Notes: a model not told the origin generated them from the sequence alone. A stretch of DNA of 35,314 nucleotides from Clostridiales bacterium (GCA_012837325.1 DURK01000079.1:1-35314); one strand, 5' to 3'. Positions 24,183 to 34,674 are shown, counted from the first letter of the stretch. Numbers and translations are program-made.

Positions 24183-24785
24183 TCATTCATCAATCGTTCT
24201 GCTCTTCCAGGATGGATAAATCTCTTTATAAATCTCATAAACACTGGTTACTTTTTTAACATAGCTTCGAGTTTCCGCAAAGGGAATGTGATCCAATTGT
24301 TTACCATCCGGACTGTATTCTTTGTTGCTCAGCCATTTGTTAACGTTTCCAATTCCACCGTTGTATGAGGCAAGAACCAGTTTTCGGCTGTCGGGGAATT
24401 GAGAGGTAAGATAGCCCAGATACCAGCACCCGATTTGAATATTGATTTCCGGTTCAAACAGCTGCTCATCGCTATACCCGCTTAAGCCGATCTTCTCCGC
24501 AACCCACTCCCCCGTGCTGGGAAGGATCTGCATTAATCCTCTTGCATCCTTGGAAGAAACTGCCGTTGGGATAAACCTGCTTTCAACCCAAATAACGGAG
24601 ACTACCAAAAAGGGATCCACTTCATATTCGGAAGCATACTTGCGTATTTGATCTTCATACGCCATTGGGTACTGTTTTCGTTTCCACCACCGGCTGTTTC
24701 CTATCATGTATATCAACAAAAAAATACCTAACAGCAATAATATAAAAAGCCAAAGCATCGGCCGGAATTTCTTGGGCTGTCCCAT
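24183..24785 (-). CDS. Membrane-anchored lytic transglycosylase (Slt/GH23 type)
   Basis: A 200-residue peptidoglycan lytic transglycosylase. A single N-terminal membrane anchor (residues 10-28) leaves the catalytic domain outside. The catalytic Glu68 is in VIWVESRF, followed by the family motifs SSKDARGLMQILPSTG and LASYNGG. ATG 24785 follows GGAGGA that overlaps the TAG of coaE; a start seven codons earlier would place the site inside the reading frame. It is the third gene of the polA-coaE operon. Confidence 0.9.
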   Translation of the reverse strand: MGQPKKFRPMLWLFILLLLGIFLLIYMIGNSRWWKRKQYPMAYEDQIRKYASEYEVDPFLVVSVIWVESRFIPTAVSSKDARGLMQILPSTGEWVAEKIGLSGYSDEQLFEPEINIQIGCWYLGYLTSQFPDSRKLVLASYNGGIGNVNKWLSNKEYSPDGKQLDHIPFAETRSYVKKVTSVYEIYKEIYPSWKSRTIDE

Positions 24786-24786
24786 G

Positions 24787-25392
24787 CTAGTTCCTCCAAA
24801 AATCAAGCTCCGACAAAATTTTTTTTATTTGGTCCTTTGTTTCGGAAATCGATTGAGAGTTGTCAATCACTCGATGCGCCATCTTCCGCTTTTCTTCCAT
24901 ATCCAGCTGACTGTGAATCCGAAGCAAAGCCTCTTCCCGGGTGAGGCCGTCTCTTTGCATCAATCTTGCTATTTGCATTTTCTTGGGAACGGCAACCACC
25001 CACACCTCGTCCATCCATTGGTGCCATCCGGATTCAAACAGCAATGGAACATCCATCACTATAAGCGGTGGATTCTGCTCCTGCTCAATGTATTTGCGAA
25101 TACGCAGCATCTCGTCCTTAACAATTGGATGGGTGATCCGATTCAGCTTTTCTCTTGCTTTACTATTCTGGAAGACCAGGCTGCCCAGCGCTTTCCTGTC
25201 CAGCTCTCCATCAGGCCGAAAATATTTCTTCCCAAAGGTATGAAGCACTGCCTGCCAAACAGGCTTTCCATTTTGGGTCAGCCTGCTGTAAACCATATCA
25301 GCATCAATAACCGGAACACCAAATTCCTGAAGTATTTTGGAAACTGTGGTTTTTCCTGATGCAATTCCACCTGTCAAGCCAATTGTCTTCAT
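24787..25392 (-). CDS. coaE: Dephospho-CoA kinase
   Basis: A 201-residue P-loop kinase that catalyses the last step of coenzyme A synthesis: ATP plus dephospho-CoA gives CoA. The Walker A is GGIASGKTT at the N-terminus, DADMVY follows as the conserved acceptor-site Asp, and the VMDVPLLFESGW motif is diagnostic of CoaE. GGAGAAGG precedes the ATG, 9 bases after the polA stop. The polA-coaE order is common in Clostridia and Bacilli. Confidence 0.96.
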   Translation of the reverse strand: MKTIGLTGGIASGKTTVSKILQEFGVPVIDADMVYSRLTQNGKPVWQAVLHTFGKKYFRPDGELDRKALGSLVFQNSKAREKLNRITHPIVKDEMLRIRKYIEQEQNPPLIVMDVPLLFESGWHQWMDEVWVVAVPKKMQIARLMQRDGLTREEALLRIHSQLDMEEKRKMAHRVIDNSQSISETKDQIKKILSELDFWRN

Positions 25393-25401
25393 GGCCTTCT
25401 C

Positions 25402-27981
25402 CTATTTAGCATCGTACCAATTACTGCCGATTCCAATGTCAACTACAAGAGGAACCGCCAATTTCATTGCATTTTCCATTTGCTCCTTTACCAGAATCAT
25501 CACTTCCTCCAGCTCGAAAATCAGTGTGTCTATGATCAATTCATCATGAACCTGGAGAATCAGTTTTGACTTCAGCTTTCTTCTTTCCAGTTCTTCATGT
25601 ACTCGTATCATGGCTAGTTTTATAATATCCGCAGCAGTTCCTTGAATCGGGGTGTTTAATGCAATCCGCTCTCCAAAACTCCGAATATTATAATTCCGTG
25701 ATTTTAGCTCTGGTATGTCTCTCCTTCGATTGAAAAGCGTAGACACATAGCCGTTTTTCTTTCCCTCTGATACGATCCGGTCCATGTATTCCTTCACCAT
25801 GGGAAATCGATGGAAGTAGCTTTCAATATATTTTTTGGCTCTGGCTCGAGTGCTACCAAGGTTTTTGGCAAGGCCGAAATCACTGATGCCGTAAACAATG
25901 CCAAAATTGACTGCCTTGGCGCTGCTGCGCTGCTCCTCCGTTACCTGATCCATAGGAATGCCAAAAATATCTGCTGCGGTCCGACGATGGATATCCTGTT
26001 TCTTGCGAAAAGCTTCAATTAAATTCGGGTCGCCTGAAATGTGGGCCAGCACCCGTAGCTCGATCTGAGAATAATCTGCATCTACCAGTATGTGCCGATC
26101 ATCACTGGCCGTAAATACCTTTCGGACTCTTCTGCCCATTTCCATTCTGACCGGTATGTTCTGCAAGTTGGGTTCGGTACTGCTGATTCGTCCTGTTGCA
26201 GTGACAGTCTGATTAAAGCTTGAATGGATTTTCCCGTCCAGCGGATTGATTACATGAAGCAGTCCATCAATATAGGTTGATTTGATCTTCATCACCTGGC
26301 GGTATTCAATCAGTTTTTCGATAATCGGATGCATACTATGGAGTCGCTCCAATACTTCTATATCCGTAGAATAGCCTGTTTTCGTCTTCTTTTGAACGGG
26401 TAGTCCCAGTTTATCAAACAATATTTCACCCAGCTGTCTGGGGGAGTTAAGGTTAAAGGATTCACCGGCAAGATTGATGATCTCACCGGTCAGACGATTC
26501 ACATGCTCACTGAATTCCACATCAAGTTGTTGGAGCATGGCCTTATCCACCTTGAAGCCCTCCAGTTCCATATCGGCCAGGACACGGATAAGAGGGTGCT
26601 CGATCTGTTGATACAAGCCTTCCATATTTGCTTGTTTCATACGTTCTATCATGCTGCGGGCTAAGAGAAGGATATCCGCCGCATCTGCTTCCGTGACATC
26701 AATATGGGCGTAATCATAGAGAAGCTGCTCTACTTCATATTTGTTTCGGGTAGGTTCCAGAAGATAGGCACCGATCTGCGCATCAAAGCCCAGACCCGCT
26801 ACAGCTATATCCAGCTTGTCCAGCCATAGAATCAGTCCTTTTGCATCATTGGTTATGATTTGAATGTTCCTGTCTTCAAAAAAAGGCTGAAGGTTTTTCC
26901 AAATCACTTCCTCATTTAAGCCATCTCCCAGCAAATCATCCTTTACAGAAAGGCGATATACCTTATCGTCCTGCCAGGCTATACTAATGCATGGTTTTAG
27001 AAGAATGGCTGCTTCCTTCTGTTTCAACAGCTGCTGAACAAGGGATAGCAAATCCTCCTCTGTTTTTACCTCTATAACAACCTTATCCCTATCAATTGCC
27101 TTCAGGGTTTCGCTTGCTTCCATTTCCAGTCTTTCGATTATGGTACTCAGTTCCAAATCCAATAGAAGCTTCCTGAGTTCGGGTGTTTTTGTGATATTCA
27201 ATGGCTGGGATAAAATACTGCAGTCAATGGGAATATCCCGATGTATGGTTGCCAGATCCTTGCTGAGCAGAGCATGCTGTCGATATATGGTAAGGTTTTC
27301 CCTGATTTTATTTCCATTCATATTTTCTGTATTGGCCAGCACGTTTTCCAGTGTGCCATATTCCTTTAAAAGCTTAATAGCTGTTTTTGGGCCGATTCCC
27401 GGTACGCCCGGAATATTATCGGAAGTATCCCCCATCAAACCTTTCATATCTATTAATTGCTCAGGTGTTAACCCAAATTCCTTAGTCAGTTCTCCTTCAT
27501 CATACCTGTGAATATCCGAGATACCCTTTCTGGTTAAAAGCACCTCCGTGTTTTCGGATACCAACTGCAGAGCATCTTTATCACCTGTTACCAATAAAAC
27601 GTGATGTTCCTGATTCCCGCAAGATTGAGATGCAGTTCCCAATATGTCGTCAGCTTCATATCCATCTAACTCGAAAATTGGGATACCCATTTGAAGCAGC
27701 ACCTCACGAATCAGATCAAATTGCGGCACCAGCTCTTCCGGTGCTTTTTGACGGGTTCCCTTGTAATCCTCATAGGCTAGATGACGAAACGTTGGAGCTT
27801 TTCGATCAAAAGCAACTGCAAGCGAATACGGCTTATAATCTTGAATGACCTTAAAAAGCATGTTGAGAAAACCATATACTGCATTGGTATAAATGCCCTT
27901 TTTGTTGGATAAAATTGGGATAGCGTAAAAAGCCCGATGCAGCAGGCTGTTTCCATCTATCAGCATAACCGTTTTCTTCAT
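25402..27981 (-). CDS. polA: DNA polymerase I
   Basis: An 859-residue Pol I. The N-terminal 5'-3' exonuclease domain (about 1-290) starts LIDGNSLLHRAFYA and contains GVPGIGPKTA. The middle 3'-5' exonuclease-like domain (about 300-470) lacks a recognisable DxE motif (the first strand reads AILLKPCISI), so proofreading is probably absent, as in many Firmicutes. The polymerase domain has motif A DADYSQIELR (near 630), motif B RSSAKAVNFGIVYG (near 685) and motif C VHDELIID (near 810). It works in repair and Okazaki-fragment processing. It is the first gene of an operon with coaE. Confidence 0.97.
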   Translation of the reverse strand: MKKTVMLIDGNSLLHRAFYAIPILSNKKGIYTNAVYGFLNMLFKVIQDYKPYSLAVAFDRKAPTFRHLAYEDYKGTRQKAPEELVPQFDLIREVLLQMGIPIFELDGYEADDILGTASQSCGNQEHHVLLVTGDKDALQLVSENTEVLLTRKGISDIHRYDEGELTKEFGLTPEQLIDMKGLMGDTSDNIPGVPGIGPKTAIKLLKEYGTLENVLANTENMNGNKIRENLTIYRQHALLSKDLATIHRDIPIDCSILSQPLNITKTPELRKLLLDLELSTIIERLEMEASETLKAIDRDKVVIEVKTEEDLLSLVQQLLKQKEAAILLKPCISIAWQDDKVYRLSVKDDLLGDGLNEEVIWKNLQPFFEDRNIQIITNDAKGLILWLDKLDIAVAGLGFDAQIGAYLLEPTRNKYEVEQLLYDYAHIDVTEADAADILLLARSMIERMKQANMEGLYQQIEHPLIRVLADMELEGFKVDKAMLQQLDVEFSEHVNRLTGEIINLAGESFNLNSPRQLGEILFDKLGLPVQKKTKTGYSTDIEVLERLHSMHPIIEKLIEYRQVMKIKSTYIDGLLHVINPLDGKIHSSFNQTVTATGRISSTEPNLQNIPVRMEMGRRVRKVFTASDDRHILVDADYSQIELRVLAHISGDPNLIEAFRKKQDIHRRTAADIFGIPMDQVTEEQRSSAKAVNFGIVYGISDFGLAKNLGSTRARAKKYIESYFHRFPMVKEYMDRIVSEGKKNGYVSTLFNRRRDIPELKSRNYNIRSFGERIALNTPIQGTAADIIKLAMIRVHEELERRKLKSKLILQVHDELIIDTLIFELEEVMILVKEQMENAMKLAVPLVVDIGIGSNWYDAK

Positions 27982-28114
27982 TCCTGTTTCACCTGTTTCC
28001 TCGTTTGCAATCTTATGTACGTTTACTTGACTTTATCATATTTTTTCTTATAATACAATGAAGCGTTTGTCTTTGCGAATAGTAAATTGTAATGTGAAAC
28101 CCTCTTTTTTTCTT

Positions 28115-28140
28115 TAAAAAAGGTGAAGAATACTTCACCT
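28115..28140 (-). terminator. Rho-independent terminator after the anti-sigma-like gene
   Basis: AGGTGAAG / CTTCACCT forms a perfect 8-base-pair stem with a 4-base loop and a run of T on the minus strand. It lies 8 bases past the stop at 28148. Confidence 0.9.
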
Positions 28141-28147
28141 GATAACT

Positions 28148-28903
28148 TTACATTTTTGCTTTTCGATTTCGAATAAGGAATGTTACAACAGCCAGCAATA
28201 CCACTGCTCCGATGCCCAGTTTTACAGCTTTCGGCAGCTCATTTCCTTCTCTTGTTATTTCTGCTCCACCCCTGTCTGCAAACTTGCCGGCACCACTTTT
28301 ATCTTCATCACTTTCACCGCTGTCAACCGATTCACTTCCCTCTGGTGCAGGACTGTCTGATTGATCTGTATCTTTGTTATGAAAGGATTCTTCAAGCTCC
28401 AACTGGTTTACGCTTTCCGCTGTTTCAATATCAACTGATGACCTTTCACCCTCATCTGCTGCAGCCATGCCAAGACTTTGCTCTGCACCTGCATCTGCAT
28501 CAAAAGAATCATCTGCTTGCGGTGTTGTCATAATGATATGCTCGCGCTCAACCTGCTCAAATATCCCATTCTTGGTATTCCTGAGAATTCCCGGCAACCC
28601 TTTTACGAATAGAAGCAGCAAAACTGCCGCCGCAAGCGGGACTGCGATTCGTCGGATTCGGATTATTTTGCCTGCTGATCTGTCATATTTTTGTAGTTGC
28701 TGCATAATCTGCCGATGAAGATCGTCAGGGAGCTCCTCTTCAGGCAGGTTTACGCTTAATTTTCTGAGCAGCATTAACTCTTGCCATTCCTGATTACAGT
28801 CAGTACAAAGTGGGAGGTGCTCTTCTATCATTCTTTCCAGATTTGGAGCCAACCTTCGGTCCAGATGATCAGACAATAATTGCTTGTCTTTACATGGCTT
28901 CAA
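28148..28903 (-). CDS. Zinc-finger anti-sigma-factor-like membrane protein
   Basis: A 251-residue protein. The N-terminal domain carries the H-x3-C-x2-C zinc motif of anti-sigma factors (His29, Cys33, Cys36 in EEHLPLCTDC). A membrane segment lies at about 87-103, then a Ser/Asp/Glu-rich exported region, and a second membrane segment at about 229-245 near the basic C-terminus. The start is TTG 28903, because GGGGGAGG ends 5 bases before it; an in-frame ATG at 28978 has no site and adds an unlikely N-terminus. No sigma factor is adjacent, so the partner, if any, is elsewhere. The C-terminal membrane segment is unusual for simple RsiW-like proteins. Confidence 0.75.
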   Translation of the reverse strand: MKPCKDKQLLSDHLDRRLAPNLERMIEEHLPLCTDCNQEWQELMLLRKLSVNLPEEELPDDLHRQIMQQLQKYDRSAGKIIRIRRIAVPLAAAVLLLLFVKGLPGILRNTKNGIFEQVEREHIIMTTPQADDSFDADAGAEQSLGMAAADEGERSSVDIETAESVNQLELEESFHNKDTDQSDSPAPEGSESVDSGESDEDKSGAGKFADRGGAEITREGNELPKAVKLGIGAVVLLAVVTFLIRNRKAKM

Positions 28904-28983
28904 TCTATCCTCCCCCTTTCTTATATGGAATAGACGAAGGAAGAAAGAATAAGTTGCATGGATTCTGTTGAAACACAAACAAA

Positions 28984-29928
28984 TTATACGGGAATCCTTG
29001 CGCTTCTCTTCATATTATAGGGATGAAACCACCCTTCCACCGGATTTAATTCCCGGTCAAATTGAACAGTAGCATGATGCATGTATCGATTGTTGACATA
29101 GTAGCGCAAATCTGTCATGGTCGCCTTCATTTTTCCATTTTCCAGTTTTTCAAAGGAAATATAGTATTCTCGGGTAAACTCGTCGAAAAATCGTCCCGGG
29201 CAGGTGTTCATTACCAGATCCCGGACCCAGCTTTCCGATTGATTCAATCGGTCGCGAAGTACAATTTTTTTGGCGAACATGCTGCTTTTACCGGTGACGA
29301 TCTCGGACTCTCCATAAGCAATAAAGTCCCAGCTGAAGATATTTGTCATGGACGGAAGCAGAACCAATCTAACCACTGGAAAATCGATGGTTTTTATGAT
29401 ACTGTTTTGAGTGCGTTTTTTACGATACTGACGGAAAAGTAAATAAACGGCAAAGGCTGCTATGCCAAGCTTGGAGTAGAGTGGGTTGGCTGTGTTGAAC
29501 CAATAGACAACCGTTGCCGCTGCTACCAAAAATGGATCAAAGGAAAGCATTAAACCCGTACCAATTTTTTTATCCAAAAAAGGCCAGAATAATTTTGCAC
29601 CATAGGTATTAAATATATCAAGACCGACATGGGTCAGACACCCAATATACATCCATAGTAAAATACTAAAAAAACCACTCCCTGGAAACAGAAGATGAAT
29701 TAGCAGTGAAGCTGCTGTTGAAAGAGCTGCCATACCAACCAGTGAATGGCTGGCACCTCGATGGTTTTTTAAATAAGCATAATCTCCCCAGTATTGCATG
29801 ATAATATCGCTGTCCGGTAAGACCGACCCGACCAGGCAACCCAAAGCCAATGGGTTGGATAATACTCCCCCGCTTCCGCTGAAGCTGCCTGCAGCCAAGC
29901 CTACCAATGCATGTGAAATAGGATCCAA
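28984..29928 (-). CDS. YdjM-like membrane-bound metal-dependent hydrolase
   Basis: A 314-residue protein of the YdjM/DUF457 family. The N-terminal MDPISHALVG (His6), the DSD segment (39-41), HRGASHS (His56 and His61) and THVGLDIFNTYG (His100, Asp104) are the conserved metal-ligand-type residues. Hydrophobic segments at about 65-100 and 120-165 anchor it in the membrane, and a roughly 140-residue soluble C-terminus follows. The start is TTG 29928 with GGGGGACGAG upstream. It is often described as a predicted phospholipase-like hydrolase; activity is unproven. Confidence 0.82.
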   Translation of the reverse strand: MDPISHALVGLAAGSFSGSGGVLSNPLALGCLVGSVLPDSDIIMQYWGDYAYLKNHRGASHSLVGMAALSTAASLLIHLLFPGSGFFSILLWMYIGCLTHVGLDIFNTYGAKLFWPFLDKKIGTGLMLSFDPFLVAAATVVYWFNTANPLYSKLGIAAFAVYLLFRQYRKKRTQNSIIKTIDFPVVRLVLLPSMTNIFSWDFIAYGESEIVTGKSSMFAKKIVLRDRLNQSESWVRDLVMNTCPGRFFDEFTREYYISFEKLENGKMKATMTDLRYYVNNRYMHHATVQFDRELNPVEGWFHPYNMKRSARIPV

Positions 29929-29976
29929 TTTTTACTCGTCCCCCTAGTTTACATAATAAAAAAACAAAGCTTTTCC

Positions 29977-30005
29977 ATTATAACACAAATTCTCACAGGG
30001 GCAAA
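29977..30005 (-). promoter_or_regulatory. Putative promoter of the YdjM-like gene
   Basis: On the minus strand TTTGCC-N17-TATAAT, with TG one base before the -10 (extended -10), about 50 bases before the TTG start. Confidence 0.5.
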
Positions 30006-30016
30006 GAAAAAATTTA

Positions 30017-30045
30017 TTGCAAACTGCTTTTCATTATGCTATGAT
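30017..30045 (+). promoter_or_regulatory. Putative promoter of tRNA-Leu(CAA)
   Basis: TTGCAA-N17-TATGAT lies 35 bases before the mature tRNA end. Confidence 0.65.
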
Positions 30046-30079
30046 ATTTATTGTCGTTAACCACTGACAAAAAGATTAA

Positions 30080-30166
30080 GCCGAAGTGGTGGAATTGGCA
30101 GACGCGCTGGATTCAAAATCCAGTGTTGGCAACAACGTGTGGGTTCGAGTCCCACCTTCGGCACCA
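30080..30166 (+). tRNA. tRNA-Leu (anticodon CAA)
   Basis: An 87-base class II tRNA with acceptor GCCGAAG/CTTCGGC, anticodon stem CTGGA/TCCAG with loop TTCAAAA (anticodon CAA), a long variable arm and T-arm GGGTTCGAGTCCC. The CCA end is encoded. Confidence 0.96.
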
Positions 30167-30174
30167 ACAAAAGC

Positions 30175-30206
30175 AAGGGTTTCAGTAATTTACTGAAACC
30201 CTTTTT
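30175..30206. terminator. Terminator between tRNA-Leu and glgD
   Basis: AAGGGTTTCAGTA / TACTGAAACCCTT is a perfect 13-base-pair stem with an ATT loop and a T-run. It ends the tRNA transcript and may also stop the convergent glg operon. Confidence 0.9.
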
Positions 30207-30254
30207 AAATCATTTTGACAAGCTTTTTTAATGCAACCACATAACCTACCCGAA

Positions 30255-31370
30255 TTACACAACCGCACCTTTTCCAATAATCATGGGATAGTTGTAGTCA
30301 CCGATCAACCTGCCTGACTCTCGTACAATCACTTCCTTGTCCATAACTACATGGTCCAGTTCGCAGCCGTCCTGGATAACAGAGTTTTGCATCACAATAC
30401 AGTTGCTGACCCTTGCACATTTACCGATATAAACGCCTCTGAAAATAATGCTGTTTTTCACTTCGCCTTCAATGGTGCATCCGTCTGCAATCAGGCTGTT
30501 ATGTACGGAAGCGTAGCTGCCATAGTTGGTGGGCACCTGATCCTTAATTTTTGTATAGATAGGTCTGTTTGGATTAAAAAGCTCTTTTCTCACATTTTCA
30601 TTCAATATACGTATGCTGTTATCATAATAGGACCGTATGCTGTCGATACACCCTACATAACCCTTAAAATCATAAGCACAAATGTTCAATCTGGAAACCT
30701 TTTTCATCAGGATATCCCTTGCTATGTCATGCTCACCTCGGGCAACAGCTTCATCGATCAGGTGCTGGAGAAAATTTCTCTCTGTCAGCATAATATTCAA
30801 GAATACTTTCTTTGACTTTGGCCTGCGCGGCCTTACTTCCATTCCCGTTACCCGGTTATTCTGATCCACTTCCAGAATGGTATGAGCAGAAAGCGCCCTG
30901 TCAGTCTGAAGTTCTTCGTTATACACCAATGTGATATCTGAATGATTGCTGAGATGGAAATCCATTACATCGTCAAAATCAATATTCAATACATTATTGC
31001 CGTCTGCCAATATAGCATGTTTTTGCTTGCTCCTCTTTATGTGTCCTCCGACCGCTGCAACCAAGTCAATGTTGCCTTCACCCAATCCATGCATTCCCCG
31101 TCCTATATAAGGAGGAAGGATTTGCAGTCCGCCGTTTTTTCTGTTTAGGTCCCATTCCTTTCCTGAGCCTAGATGATCCATCAAAGAAGAATAGTTCAGC
31201 CTTGGTATTACACCGACATTGGTAATCCCCGAATTCACCATGCTGGAAAGAATAAAATCAATCAATCGATAGCGCCCTGCAATAGGTAGGGCGGCTACAG
31301 AACGTTTTTCTGTAAGGGTGTTGATATGTATATCATTATCCGATAGAATCAAGCCCATTGCATGAATCAT
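30255..31370 (-). CDS. glgD: GlgD, ADP-glucose pyrophosphorylase-like subunit
   Basis: A 371-residue paralogue of GlgC. The nucleotidyltransferase-like N-terminus ([20 protein letters not shown]) lacks the GGxGxRL pyrophosphorylase loop, and a left-handed beta-helix C-terminus ([28 protein letters not shown]) follows. In Firmicutes, GlgD forms a hetero-oligomer with GlgC and modulates its activity rather than catalysing. Its ATG overlaps the glgC stop by 4 bases (ATGA), so the subunits are made in a coupled ratio. It is the last gene of the glgB-glgC-glgD operon. Confidence 0.94.
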   Translation of the reverse strand: MIHAMGLILSDNDIHINTLTEKRSVAALPIAGRYRLIDFILSSMVNSGITNVGVIPRLNYSSLMDHLGSGKEWDLNRKNGGLQILPPYIGRGMHGLGEGNIDLVAAVGGHIKRSKQKHAILADGNNVLNIDFDDVMDFHLSNHSDITLVYNEELQTDRALSAHTILEVDQNNRVTGMEVRPRRPKSKKVFLNIMLTERNFLQHLIDEAVARGEHDIARDILMKKVSRLNICAYDFKGYVGCIDSIRSYYDNSIRILNENVRKELFNPNRPIYTKIKDQVPTNYGSYASVHNSLIADGCTIEGEVKNSIIFRGVYIGKCARVSNCIVMQNSVIQDGCELDHVVMDKEVIVRESGRLIGDYNYPMIIGKGAVV

Positions 31371-32599
31371 ACTTCACCGCCTCCTATTCGTTGATAGGTT
31401 CTTACCATGGAGTTTTTGTATATTTCCGTATCCTCATCTATGGTGATATCTCCTTTGATGAGCACGATACCTTCCGAACAAAGGTCAGAAGCATAGGGAT
31501 TGTCTCCGGATTCCCTTATGCCGGACTTCACCCTTTTCCCTATAGTCGTCCCCTGCCCTACAATCGTTTTCTCCAGTATTGCACCTTCGCCGATATGGAC
31601 ATTGGGAAAGATTATGCAATCCTTAATGATTGCACCTTTTTCTATGGTAACACCGTCAGACACCACAGAATGTTCAACTCTGCCAAAGATATTACATCCT
31701 TCGGTTATGCAGCTGTTAACAATGTATGCATCACTGGATACGTAATGAGGCGGCTGAATGGGGTTTTTAGAGTAGATTCTCCAGTTGTTGTCATGTAGAT
31801 TGAAAACCGGTGGAGATGCGATAATATCCATATTGGCTTCCCATAGACTCTGTATGGTACCTACATCCTTCCAATAGCCCTGAAACTGAAACGCAAACAT
31901 CTCTTCCCTGTTCTGAAGCATATTGGGGATGATGTTTTTCCCAAAATCATTATCAGAAGAGGGGTCCTGTTCATCAGCGATCAGATACTCTTTGAGATCT
32001 CTCCAGTTAAACACATAAATTCCCATGGAAGCCTGATTGCTGGCTGGCTGGGCAGGTTTTTCCTGAAATTCGGTGATTCGTCCGGTTTCATCGGTATTCA
32101 TGATGCCAAAGCGGCTTGCTTCCTCCCAAGGTACTGACATCACCGCTATGGTGACTGCAGCACCGGTTTTTTTGTGATACCGGATCATATTTGTATAATC
32201 CATTTTGTAAATATGATCCCCCGATAGAACCAATACATATTCCGGATCAAACTTTTCAATAAATGGTATGTTTTGATAGATGGCATTTGCCGTTCCCTTA
32301 TACCATTCCCCTGCTTTCATCCGAACATAGGGTGGAAGTACATATACGCCGCCGATATTTCGATCCAGGTCCCAGGGGCCTCCATTGCCGATGTAAGTAT
32401 TCAAATCAAGAGGTTGATATTGGGTAAGGACACCGACTGTAGTAATCCCTGAATGGGTGCAATTGCTTAAAGTAAAATCAATAATCCGATATTTCCCTCC
32501 AAAGGGCACGGCAGGTTTGGCCAGATCATCCGTCAATACACCCAGACGGCTCCCCTGCCCTCCTGCTAGTATCATCGCAACGCATTCCGTTCTAGCCAT
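31367..32599 (-). CDS. glgC: Glucose-1-phosphate adenylyltransferase
   Basis: A 410-residue enzyme making ADP-glucose from glucose-1-phosphate and ATP. The N-terminal loop [34 protein letters not shown] has the catalytic GGxGx[16 protein letters not shown] is the metal-binding region, and the C-terminal beta-helix carries hexapeptide repeats ([22 protein letters not shown]). It supplies the substrate of GlgA. The start overlaps the end of glgB by 8 bases, with AAAAGGGGG upstream inside glgB. Confidence 0.97.
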   Translation of the reverse strand: MARTECVAMILAGGQGSRLGVLTDDLAKPAVPFGGKYRIIDFTLSNCTHSGITTVGVLTQYQPLDLNTYIGNGGPWDLDRNIGGVYVLPPYVRMKAGEWYKGTANAIYQNIPFIEKFDPEYVLVLSGDHIYKMDYTNMIRYHKKTGAAVTIAVMSVPWEEASRFGIMNTDETGRITEFQEKPAQPASNQASMGIYVFNWRDLKEYLIADEQDPSSDNDFGKNIIPNMLQNREEMFAFQFQGYWKDVGTIQSLWEANMDIIASPPVFNLHDNNWRIYSKNPIQPPHYVSSDAYIVNSCITEGCNIFGRVEHSVVSDGVTIEKGAIIKDCIIFPNVHIGEGAILEKTIVGQGTTIGKRVKSGIRESGDNPYASDLCSEGIVLIKGDITIDEDTEIYKNSMVRTYQRIGGGEV

Positions 32600-34556
32600 T
32601 CACAAGCCCCCTTTTCTGATTTTTTGACTTTTCTTTATTTGGTTTTTCCCTTCTATTTCTTAAGTATATGGTTGATAGCGGTGAAAGATCTATGTAAATT
32701 ACTTGCTCCTCCTCTCTTTTACCTTTTTCTTTAATCGAGGCATAGTCAGGTAAATGATCGGTGCCCCCTCCATATTTCACGTCATCGCTGTTGATCACTT
32801 GGTAATACATTCCAGATTCAGGTACATGGATTCGATATTGTCTTCGAGGCACAGGGGTGAAATTGGATACCACTATTACATACTCTCCCTTGAGTCTGCC
32901 TTTGCGTACAAATGAAATCACACTATTGTCCGCATCATCCACCTGAAGCCATTCAAATCCGCTTCGCTCGTGATCCAACTGCCATAGACACGGGTTATTC
33001 AGATAAACATGATTTAAATTCCTTACATAATATATCAACTGTTTATGGCTGTCGTAACCTAACAATAGCCAATCCAACCCAGAATCATATTTCCATTCAA
33101 TAAATTGTCCAAATTCTCCACCCATGAAAAGCAGTTTCTTGCCTGGAAGGGCTGTCATAAACCCATAGAAGGCTCTTAATGTGGCAAATTTCTGCTCATA
33201 TGAACCGAACATTTTGCTCAACATGGACTTTTTCCCATGCACCACTTCATCATGAGAAAGAGGTAAAATGTAGTTTTCTGAATAGGTATACATTATCAGA
33301 AAGGTTAAGAGGTTGTGATGAAATTTTCGAAACAAGGGATCCAAGGAAAAGTATTGCAGGGAGTCATGCATCCAGCCCATATTCCATTTATAATTGAATC
33401 CCAGACCGCCTTCATGCACAGGCCTGGTCACTCCAGGGAAAGCAGTGGATTCCTCTGCTATCATCAATGCATGGGGATGTTGGGCAAATACTGCCTTGTT
33501 AAGCTTTTGTAGAAATGCGACAGCCTCAAGGTTCTCTCTTCCGCCCCTGATATTTGGCAGCCACTCACCCGGATTTCTGGCATAATCCCGGTACAGCATG
33601 GAGGTGACTGCATCCACCCGTAGCCCATCAAAATGATACTCATTCAGCCAAAACAACGCATTGGAAATTAAAAAAGACTGAACCTCCGGCTTGCTGTAGT
33701 CAAATACCAATGTTCCCCATTGGGGATGTGCACCCAGGCGCGGATCTTCATATTCAAAGAGGTGTGTACCATCAAATCGTGCCAACCCATGAGCATCCTT
33801 TGGGAAGTGTGCAGGCACCCAGTCCATAATCACCTTCAAACCTGCCTCATGACAGGCATCTATGAAAAACATCAGATCTTCCGGCTTGCCATAGCGACTG
33901 GTAGCAGCATAATAACCAGTTACCTGATAACCCCAGGATGCATCCAAAGGATGTTCCTGAAGAGGCATCAATTCTATGTGGGTATATCCCATATCAAGAA
34001 CATAAGGAATCAACTCCTTCGCCAGTTCCCGATAGGTATAGAAGGAGCCATCTTCATGCCGTCTCCAAGAGCCTGCATGCACCTCATATATCAGCATAGG
34101 AGAATGCTGCGGCAGTTGTGTGGGACTTCCTCTCTTGAAAGAATGCTTCCATTGGTAAGTATCCAGTCGATAGGTGATAGATCCGGTGTTTGGTCGAAGT
34201 TCTGCGCAGTAGGCAAAAGGATCTGCTTTCAGCTGGATTTCACCATCTGTCGAGGTAATAGCATACTTGTACCGTTCACCGACCTTCATACCCTCAATAA
34301 AAACCATCCATATGCCGGAATCTTCAATTTTTTGCATGGGATGTGCATTCAAACGCCATTGATTGAAATCACCAACAAGGCTTACGCTCACCGCATTCGG
34401 CGCCCATAGGGTGAATCGAAACCCATCTTTTTGGTGTGAATCATCAGAAAAGTATATGCTGCCCAGCATATCATATGCTTTGTAGTTTGTCCCTTCATGA
34501 AACAAATAAATTTGGTAATCTGTGGGTCGCGGGGTTGTAGCCTTTTTTTGGTCCAT
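32592..34556 (-). CDS. glgB: 1,4-alpha-glucan branching enzyme
   Basis: A 654-residue GH13 branching enzyme. An N-terminal CBM48-like module ([22 protein letters not shown]) precedes the barrel. The catalytic Asp is in [13 protein letters not shown] (near 312), the acid Glu in [10 protein letters not shown] (near 365), and the third Asp with its His in [10 protein letters not shown] (near 433). It introduces alpha-1,6 branches into the glucan made by GlgA. ATG 34556 has GGGGGT 6 bases upstream. It is the first gene of the operon, reading away from glgA. Confidence 0.97.
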   Translation of the reverse strand: MDQKKATTPRPTDYQIYLFHEGTNYKAYDMLGSIYFSDDSHQKDGFRFTLWAPNAVSVSLVGDFNQWRLNAHPMQKIEDSGIWMVFIEGMKVGERYKYAITSTDGEIQLKADPFAYCAELRPNTGSITYRLDTYQWKHSFKRGSPTQLPQHSPMLIYEVHAGSWRRHEDGSFYTYRELAKELIPYVLDMGYTHIELMPLQEHPLDASWGYQVTGYYAATSRYGKPEDLMFFIDACHEAGLKVIMDWVPAHFPKDAHGLARFDGTHLFEYEDPRLGAHPQWGTLVFDYSKPEVQSFLISNALFWLNEYHFDGLRVDAVTSMLYRDYARNPGEWLPNIRGGRENLEAVAFLQKLNKAVFAQHPHALMIAEESTAFPGVTRPVHEGGLGFNYKWNMGWMHDSLQYFSLDPLFRKFHHNLLTFLIMYTYSENYILPLSHDEVVHGKKSMLSKMFGSYEQKFATLRAFYGFMTALPGKKLLFMGGEFGQFIEWKYDSGLDWLLLGYDSHKQLIYYVRNLNHVYLNNPCLWQLDHERSGFEWLQVDDADNSVISFVRKGRLKGEYVIVVSNFTPVPRRQYRIHVPESGMYYQVINSDDVKYGGGTDHLPDYASIKEKGKREEEQVIYIDLSPLSTIYLRNRREKPNKEKSKNQKRGLVNG

Positions 34557-34645
34557 GGGTGTACCCCCATTGATTGCATAATAAATGTTTACTCTGGCAG
34601 GTTAAATGTGTTATGATTCGTACAATAGCATTGTTTCTAAGCTTG

Positions 34646-34674
34646 ATTATATAAGACGTGGTTATATATTTCAA
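34646..34674 (-). promoter_or_regulatory. Promoter of the glgB-glgC-glgD operon
   Basis: On the minus strand TTGAAA-N17-TATAAT, giving a leader of about 80 bases before glgB. A weaker plus-strand match (TTTACT-N18-TATGAT, 34588-34617) could serve glgA. Confidence 0.65.

Noticed and set aside
24706-25359. A 217-codon open frame opposite coaE
   Set aside because: It is antisense to a complete CoaE with all motifs; the translated protein looks random.
33720-34409. A 229-codon open frame opposite glgB
   Set aside because: It lies wholly antisense to an intact GH13 enzyme and shows no family motif.
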